In this document: positions 5,485 through 9,257 of the stretch, one piece after another
Position numbering within the stretch: the first letter of the stretch is position 1
Layout of the letters: the number at the start of each line of letters is the position of its first letter
Assembly: GCA_047638695.1 (NCBI GenBank)
Contig: JBLINY010000156.1
Location: 1 to 9,257 of the forward strand
Reading direction: 5' to 3'
DNA from: JAHECQ01 sp047638695
GTDB lineage: Bacteria > Actinomycetota > Acidimicrobiia > Acidimicrobiales > SZUA-35
Length of the DNA stretch: 9,257 nucleotides
Made by a program: the position numbers and the translations under genes
Notes under the pieces: model-generated
The model's database searches: none
What the model was told of the DNA's origin: nothing
What the model saw: the letters and a program-made list of their open reading frames with translations, nothing else

Positions 5485-6879
5485 ATGACAAGTTGGCAAC
5501 GGGCACGGATCATTCCGGTGTCGGGTATAGGGAGTGAGCAGGAGGCCGAGCAGCGGGCTACATCGGCCTTGCTGGCCGTGTTGAGCATCGTCAGGCCGTT
5601 CTCTCAAGCGGTGCTGTCGCCGCTGGGCGCGTCTCGCGCTGAGAAGGCCGTCGTGGAGACCTTTATCGAGCCGACGTTCAAGGACGATGCTGGCAAGGCG
5701 GTGCGTCCTGACGGGTTGATCCAGGTCGCGTACGGTTCGAAGCCTCCGTTTGTTGCCCTTGTAGAGGTCAAGACCGGTCAGGCGAAGTTGATTGCCGATC
5801 AGATCAACGCGTATTGGGACATCGCCCGTCGGGAGGGGTTTGACGCGGTGATCACAATCTCGAACGAGATCGCTTCGTCGCACGGTGTGCATCCGACAGA
5901 TGGGCTGAAGGTCAAGTCGAACTCGAAGGTGGCGGTGCATCATCTGAGTTGGACTCGTGTGCTTTCGTTGGCAGTCACCGAGAAGACTCATCGCGGGGTC
6001 GATGACCCCGAGCAGGACTGGATTCTGGGTGAGTTGATCCGGTATCTCGAGCACAGCGCATCGGGAGCGTTGGGCTTCGATGACATGGGGGTCAACTGGA
6101 TCGAGGTGCGCGACGGGGCTCGGAACGGAACCCTCAACGCGAAGTCCGATGGCGTCACCGACATCGCGATTCGATGGGACCAACTCCTGAGCTTTGTCTC
6201 GCTTCGACTCGGGGCCGATATCGGAGAGGACGTCGTCGAGGTGCTTTCACGGGCTGAACAGAACGATCCCAAGCTTCGACCGAAACTCTTCGCTGAGTCG
6301 TTGTGCAACGACGGGACTCTGAGCGGCACGTTGCGGGTGCCGAACACGGTTGGCGACATCCACATCACAGTCGATCTCAAAGCCCGTCAGAACATCGTGT
6401 CAGTCGATGTCGACGCTCCGAGTGACAAGGGTGCCAAAGGCCGGATTAGTTGGCTCGTTCGACAGCTTCGCGAGGCGCCAGGCGCGCTCGTGGTCGAGGC
6501 GTACCCCAAGGGCGGACAGAACGGCATCGCCGGCCCGCTCGCAGCGATTGCCGAAGACCCATCGATTCTGTTGCGCGAGGACAAGAAAGATCCCCACCGG
6601 TTCCGGATCATCGGTCGCAGCGAACTCGGACAAAACCGTCGATCAGGCAAGAGCCCCGGTTTCGTGCAGTCGGTCATCAACGCCATCGAGAGCTTCTACG
6701 GCGACGTGCTCCAAGACATGACCGGCTATCAACCGAAGCCCTCTCAACTACGAACCATCATCCCGACAGAACCCGACCCCGACCTGCCATCGGTCCCACT
6801 CGTCGCCGCAGCACCACGACCCGACCCGGAACGACGTGCGATACCCCTGCCAGCAGCACCGTCGACGTGGTACGTCTGA
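5485..6879 (+). CDS. PD-(D/E)XK nuclease-like protein, candidate defence or stress cargo
   Basis: 464 residues. The N-terminal domain (about 20-165) carries a PD-(D/E)XK signature: E59/E62 on a first helix, P75-D76 in RPDGLIQVAYG, E94-V95-K96 in ALVEVKTGQ, then Q106 in ADQINAYWDIAR, all in the order of restriction-endonuclease-like folds. The middle and C-terminal parts (about 205-425) contain beta-rich segments and a conserved-looking ISWLVRQLREAPGALVVEAY stretch. A helix (SVINAIESFYGDVLQ) and a Pro-rich tail follow. From memory, similar proteins opening with a SWQRAR-like start and EVKTG core are widespread in actinomycetes as hypothetical proteins; this could not be checked here. The gene looks intact and full-length. 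DNA cleavage is inferred from the motif; target, trigger and role are unknown. It sits where cargo is expected, right after int. Confidence 0.75.
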   Translation: MTSWQRARIIPVSGIGSEQEAEQRATSALLAVLSIVRPFSQAVLSPLGASRAEKAVVETFIEPTFKDDAGKAVRPDGLIQVAYGSKPPFVALVEVKTGQAKLIADQINAYWDIARREGFDAVITISNEIASSHGVHPTDGLKVKSNSKVAVHHLSWTRVLSLAVTEKTHRGVDDPEQDWILGELIRYLEHSASGALGFDDMGVNWIEVRDGARNGTLNAKSDGVTDIAIRWDQLLSFVSLRLGADIGEDVVEVLSRAEQNDPKLRPKLFAESLCNDGTLSGTLRVPNTVGDIHITVDLKARQNIVSVDVDAPSDKGAKGRISWLVRQLREAPGALVVEAYPKGGQNGIAGPLAAIAEDPSILLREDKKDPHRFRIIGRSELGQNRRSGKSPGFVQSVINAIESFYGDVLQDMTGYQPKPSQLRTIIPTEPDPDLPSVPLVAAAPRPDPERRAIPLPAAPSTWYV

Positions 6880-6880
6880 G

Positions 6881-6943
6881 ATGCATCACGACCTCTTCGC
6901 CCAGGCCGAAGTCATCAACGATCTGCTCATTGCCGCGGGTTAG
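6881..6943 (+). CDS. 20-residue ORF right after the nuclease-like gene
   Basis: The ATG begins one base after the TGA of the nuclease-like gene and reads MHHDLFAQAEVINDLLIAAG before a TAG. It looks like the helical opening of a real protein rather than random sequence, and the spacing suggests reinitiation after the upstream stop. Either it is a small peptide gene or the truncated start of a partner gene once co-transcribed with the nuclease-like gene. No SD separate from the upstream gene's end is seen. Confidence 0.3.
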   Translation: MHHDLFAQAEVINDLLIAAG

Positions 6944-6960
6944 GGACGGGGGCGCAAGGC

Positions 6961-7722
6961 ATGTGGCGAATTCTCACAATTTTTGGCGGGCTGACATTCT
7001 TGGTCACCGGGGCTGGAATTCTGAGCGACCCCGAGTGCCAATCGATTGACTTCGGCGGACAGCGACGACAGCTCAACTTCACCTGCTTTGACTACCCCGC
7101 CAGCAGCACGAACGGTGGGGAAATGTCAGCCTCGACCGCTGGCTGGCTCGCTGTCCTCGGCGGAATAGCAATGATTGCTCTCTCCGTTTGGCCGTTCATC
7201 TCCGCCATGTTGGAGGAAAAGCGCTACACGAACGATCGCATTCCGTTTGACTACTCGAGTCTGAGTCGACCGCAGCACGTCTCTGCGCCTCCATTGGTTC
7301 CCTCATCGCCGAGCGTGGGTGCCGTCGATGAGTTCGGAGGGCCTGACCGTATAGAACTCGACCCGGAGTTGGAGCGGTTAGCTCTCGAGTGGTCAGGTTG
7401 GACTCGAAAGGAAAGGGCGATTCTGGCGCTACGCCTCATCGCTGCCGGGATTCCACACGAAATCGATGGCGATGGCGATCTCGTCGTTCACGAGTCCAGC
7501 GAATCGGCATTGGACACCATCCTGGACGAGATGGATGCCGAAACGAGTTTGATGGACGCGCCCTCGCCCCCGCCGCTTCCGCCACAGTCCCCACCGGCTT
7601 GGGCGCCAACACACCCGCGGCCGGTTGCCGAAGAGAAGATCTGTCCGTTCTGTGCAGAGACGATCAAAGCGGCTGCCATCAAGTGCAAGCACTGCGGGGA
7701 GTTTCTCGCCCATGCTGAGTAG
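6961..7722 (+). CDS. Two-TM membrane protein with C-terminal zinc ribbon
   Basis: 253 residues. Hydrophobic segments lie at about 4-22 and 58-82; the loop between them carries C26 and C42, which could pair outside the membrane. A Pro/Ser linker leads to a small domain at about 131-195 (LERLALEWSGWTRKERAILA, then IPHEIDGDGDLVVHE), similar in style to small domains with an alpha-beta pattern seen beside zinc ribbons in actinobacterial proteins. After a Pro-rich stretch (201-221), a zinc ribbon closes the protein: C228-x2-C231 and C242-x2-C245 in CPFCAETIK and KCKHCGE (UPF0547/zinc-ribbon type). Start at the ATG at 6961, with GGGGG about 9 nt upstream. The ribbon is nearly identical to that of the next gene. 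Membrane sensing or scaffolding is a guess; no function is established. Confidence 0.75.
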   Translation: MWRILTIFGGLTFLVTGAGILSDPECQSIDFGGQRRQLNFTCFDYPASSTNGGEMSASTAGWLAVLGGIAMIALSVWPFISAMLEEKRYTNDRIPFDYSSLSRPQHVSAPPLVPSSPSVGAVDEFGGPDRIELDPELERLALEWSGWTRKERAILALRLIAAGIPHEIDGDGDLVVHESSESALDTILDEMDAETSLMDAPSPPPLPPQSPPAWAPTHPRPVAEEKICPFCAETIKAAAIKCKHCGEFLAHAE

Positions 7723-7925
7723 CTGCGGTCAGCACTGTGGGCTAGCGCTATGAGTGCGGTCCGTTTCTGACATACTCGCCGATCTGGGACCGAAGCTCTG
7801 GGGGCTTGAGATGTCGACTGTGTCAAACGGGCAAGGATCTGAGGCAGAGGATGAGAAGGTCTGCCCCTACTGCGCGGAGACGATCAAGATCGCTGCAATC
7901 AAGTGCAAGCACTGCGGCGAATTTG
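7641..7925 (+). repeat. Dispersed repeat encoding the shared zinc ribbon (7641-7705 and 7861-7925)
   Basis: Two 65-bp segments, offset by 220 bp, align without gaps. They include a 20-base perfect match at 7678-7697 and 7898-7917. They encode the same ribbon, at the C-terminus of the first protein and near the N-terminus of the second. Conservation at the DNA level indicates a fairly recent duplication or gene conversion in place of independent domain acquisition. Confidence 0.75.
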
Positions 7926-8497
7926 TCAATGAGTCGTGCTCGGCCGACCAACTCCCGCCTATCGCAGACGCGGGCGTCGCCAGCGACTTCAGCGCATCCC
8001 TTCGACGTCCTCAGAATCTCGGCATAGGGGACTGGGATCTCGGGTCTTGGATTGCCGGTGGGCTTGCAGAAAACAAGAAGGAGTTTCCAAAGAAAGTGCG
8101 GAAGCGCATTCGCTCTCGAGGACCATCAGCGAACTACTTCAGCGAGGCGCTGCTGCTGCTCGCGCTCAACGACGACGCGGAGGAACTCTTCCCAACGAAC
8201 CATGCTCTGAACGATGCCCCTATGAAGGCGGCGATGGCTGCGTTGGCAGAGAAGTACGCCGACCTTGCGTCCAATGAGATCGTGGACGCGGTCGTTCTTG
8301 CTTCAAACTGTCGGGGACCATCCCCGCAAGCGTTTCCGTACCGCGACGAGTTCTTCAATCACCTCGTCGAAGGTCTTCCCCCGGTAGACCAACGCGACGC
8401 CTTCTCAATCATGCCGCGAGAGATCGTCTACTTAGGTTCGTTGGCCCGACATGTCTTCTGGGCACGAGAATTAGTCGCTTCAGGGACCTTCGGATGA
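7811..8497 (+). CDS. N-terminal zinc ribbon plus alpha-helical domain of unknown function
   Basis: 228 residues from the ATG at 7811-7813, preceded by GGGG at 6-7 nt. The open frame goes back to a GTG at 7754, but those 19 extra codons add no recognisable sequence and lack a good SD. Zinc ribbon at residues 17-38: C18-x2-C21 and C32-x2-C35 in CPYCAETIKIAAIKCKHCGE. The rest is soluble and mostly helical (about 110-228), with motifs such as SEALLLLALNDDAEELF and LGSLARHVFWARELV; no membrane segment. It lies 88 bp after the membrane protein with the matching ribbon, so the pair may act together, one anchored and one soluble (inference). No family is recognised beyond the ribbon. Confidence 0.75.
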   Translation: MSTVSNGQGSEAEDEKVCPYCAETIKIAAIKCKHCGEFVNESCSADQLPPIADAGVASDFSASLRRPQNLGIGDWDLGSWIAGGLAENKKEFPKKVRKRIRSRGPSANYFSEALLLLALNDDAEELFPTNHALNDAPMKAAMAALAEKYADLASNEIVDAVVLASNCRGPSPQAFPYRDEFFNHLVEGLPPVDQRDAFSIMPREIVYLGSLARHVFWARELVASGTFG

Positions 8498-8508
8498 CCT
8501 CGCCTCTT

Positions 8509-8526
8509 TGAGCAGCAACTTGCTCA
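8509..8526. terminator. Weak hairpin between converging genes
   Basis: Perfect 6-bp stem TGAGCA/TGCTCA with a 6-nt loop, between the rightward gene ending at 8497 and the leftward ORF ending at 8524. It has no T-tract on either side. The convergent position is the main reason to consider it a terminator. Confidence 0.3.
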
Positions 8527-8772
8527 GGTGATGACTCCTGCGCCGGTCGTTGCTTCGAGTTGTGCCAGCCTCGCCCGAAGAATCGCCCCGACGTCTTCTC
8601 GTTCTCTTGGATCTTGAGTCGCGGGAGGAGGCTGGTAGAGGGCTTCCGGCGGTATGAGCCGGAGCATCCCTAGAGCGGCCCGGAGATCACCGGTATCAAG
8701 ATGCTCTGTCACGACCCGCAACGCCTTGTCGATTGCAGCTCCGACGCGGTCGTTGACCTCAGCGGCACGCAA
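8524..8772 (-). CDS. Likely 5'-truncated small helical protein, start unclear
   Basis: 82 residues if started at the TTG at 8770-8772. The sequence (AEVNDRVGAAIDKALRVVTE, then DLRAALGMLRLIPPEALYQ) is convincingly protein-like: amphipathic helices, a Pro-rich break, and a final helix (DVGAILRARLAQLEA). It resembles the C-terminal half of small phage or element proteins whose N-terminus is an HTH domain; that HTH is absent here. An AAGGAG SD about 10 nt before an ATG lies just upstream, but the ATG is one frame off and stops after five codons (MIACR). A frameshift or a deletion that joined a foreign start region to an old 3' end explains this. Translation from the TTG is possible but has a 15-nt SD spacing. 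Confidence 0.45.
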   Translation of the reverse strand: MRAAEVNDRVGAAIDKALRVVTEHLDTGDLRAALGMLRLIPPEALYQPPPATQDPREREDVGAILRARLAQLEATTGAGVIT

Positions 8773-9137
8773 TCATCGCGGGTTGTCTCCTTCGTTAGCA
8801 CGAGCGCTTCAGCGAAGAGCCAACAGTCGTAGTGCGGCGAAGGGGCTATCCAGAGAGGCGCTACAGCCCGAGAGTCGGTGATCGTTAGCGACTCGATGCG
8901 AGCCGATCCGCTGAGAGAGAAGGGTCAGTGGAGGCAACCTGGAGGGTGAGGTGGGGAGGGCAAACTAGTAACCCGCAGATAACAGGCTGTGTATAGGCGG
9001 GGGTGCCTCGGCACATACCCCGTGTGCGCTGGCTGGCCCGAGTGTTCTCCAGTGCCCCTGAGGTGCCCCTGAGCCATCGGTCCGCTGAGGATCGGTCCGA
9101 CGGAGGCAGGAAAACATGCCCTGACCAGGCGTTTTGC
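8773..9137. other. Right arm of the element: non-coding, putative integrase arm sites
   Basis: About 365 bp without a supported gene. A perfect tandem of the 11-mer GTGCCCCTGAG (9052-9073) matches the left-arm site at 225-242 over 18 bases. ACATGCCCTGACCAG (9114-9128) lies 9 bases outside the core and matches 127-141 at 14 of 15 positions. GTGCC-TC-GGCAC (9003-9014) is a perfect small inverted repeat. The stretch 8930-8960 is purine-rich (repeated GGAGG/GGTGG) with no assigned role. Confidence 0.6.
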
Positions 9138-9185
9138 AGTGGAGCTGATGGGAATCGAACCCACGACATCCTGCTTGCAAAGCAG
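9138..9185. other. Right attachment site within tRNA-Ala
   Basis: A 48-bp exact copy of 71-118. It covers the 3' half of the tRNA gene plus two bases beyond the discriminator. Crossover must lie within this segment; the anticodon-loop region is the usual exchange site for tyrosine integrases that use tRNAs, so exchange near 9172-9185 is inferred. Confidence 0.92.
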
Positions 9186-9213
9186 GTGCTCTAGCCAACT
9201 GAGCTACAGCCCC
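9140..9213 (-). tRNA. tRNA-Ala (anticodon UGC)
   Basis: 74 nt on the minus strand fold into a full cloverleaf. The 5' acceptor strand GGGGCTG pairs with CAGCTCC, including the G3:U70 wobble that is the tRNA-Ala identity element. The anticodon stem is CCTGC/GCAGG with loop TTTGCAA (anticodon TGC). The T arm is GTGGG-TTCGATT-CCCAT, and the discriminator is A. The 3' CCA is not encoded. The 3' half is supplied by the element and the cloverleaf is intact, so the gene should still work after integration. Confidence 0.97.
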
Positions 9214-9223
9214 GGAAGATTCT

Positions 9224-9229
9224 AGGTTA
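9224..9229 (-). promoter_or_regulatory. Possible -10 of the tRNA-Ala promoter
   Basis: TAACCT on the minus strand, about 10 bases before the tRNA 5' end, fits the actinobacterial TAnnnT -10. The -35 region would fall in the last bases of the window, where an inverted repeat, CGCCGC/GCGGCG (about 9231-9251), is also seen. Confidence 0.4.
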
Positions 9230-9257
9230 CCGCCGCGCTGCGTGAGCGGCGACGGGT

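Larger units (their letters stand above)
71..9185. mobile_element. Integrative element in tRNA-Ala(UGC), ~9.1 kb, complete with both att sites
   Basis: Seen: perfect 48-bp direct repeats at 71-118 and 9138-9185 bound a block carrying a tyrosine integrase, an AlpA/excisionase-type HTH protein and a RepA-like ATPase. The right copy is part of an intact tRNA gene and the left copy is a tRNA 3' fragment, which is the footprint of site-specific integration into a tRNA 3' end. The repeat-to-repeat distance gives about 9,067 bp for the excised circle. Known: tyrosine integrases commonly use tRNA 3' halves as attB. Inferred: the element replaced the 3' half of the tRNA with its own copy and pushed the original to the left. 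No relaxase, FtsK/TraB-like transfer gene, terminase or structural gene was recognised, so self-transfer is unlikely. A non-conjugative integrative plasmid or a phage-satellite-like island both fit. Confidence 0.9.

Noticed and set aside
5023..6183. Long minus-strand open frame (386 codons) across the integrase end and the nuclease-like gene
   Set aside because: It is antisense to two well-supported genes, is rich in Arg/His/Pro typical of shadow frames in GC-rich DNA, and spans a gene boundary; it has no domain.
163..7737. Shared 11-mer GGTCAGCACTG at 163-173 and 7727-7737
   Set aside because: Several 11-base matches are expected by chance in 9 kb, and the positions have no symmetry.

Overview
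The window (about 60% G+C or more, heavy G/C in third codon positions, SD-led and some apparently leaderless starts) looks like chromosome of a high-GC actinomycete; genus cannot be set from this sequence. It is almost entirely one integrated genetic element of about 9.1 kb, caught whole with both ends. An intact tRNA-Ala(UGC) gene lies at the right edge (9140-9213, minus strand). A perfect 48-bp copy of its 3' half, running from the anticodon arm to the discriminator base, recurs at 71-118. These two copies are the attachment sites, and everything between them is the element.

Layout. Left end (119-316): non-coding, with repeats that look like integrase arm sites. 317-877 (minus): zinc-ribbon membrane protein with a 20-residue tandem repeat. 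1078-1686 (minus): three small genes chained by ATGA overlaps (a 32-residue peptide, an exported or membrane-anchored Cys-rich protein, and a frameshifted helix-turn-helix gene). 1749-1905: a cluster of GGACGC iterons with a long palindrome and an AT-rich patch, just past the 3' end of a RepA/KaiC-like AAA ATPase gene (1884-2861, minus); this is the best candidate for a replication origin. Upstream of the ATPase lie a 94-residue protein (GTGA overlap) and an AlpA/excisionase-type HTH protein (3201-3425). A divergent control region at 3426-3518 separates this leftward block from the rightward block: a 239-residue protein that overlaps the tyrosine integrase gene by 17 nt, the integrase (4222-5388), a PD-(D/E)XK nuclease-like protein (5485-6879), a 20-codon ORF, and two proteins sharing an almost identical CPxCAETIK...CKHC zinc ribbon (6961-7722 and 7811-8497). 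A likely truncated minus-strand gene (8524-8772) and about 370 bp of non-coding right arm finish the element.

How it may work (inference): the integrase and the AlpA-like factor control integration and excision at tRNA-Ala. The ATPase and iterons suggest replication of the excised circle. No conjugation, capsid, terminase or lysis genes are recognisable. The element is therefore either a non-conjugative integrative plasmid or a phage-satellite-like island that borrows transfer from another element. The PD-(D/E)XK gene and the zinc-ribbon membrane proteins occupy the cargo position, where anti-phage or stress functions are often found; none has a function proven by sequence alone.
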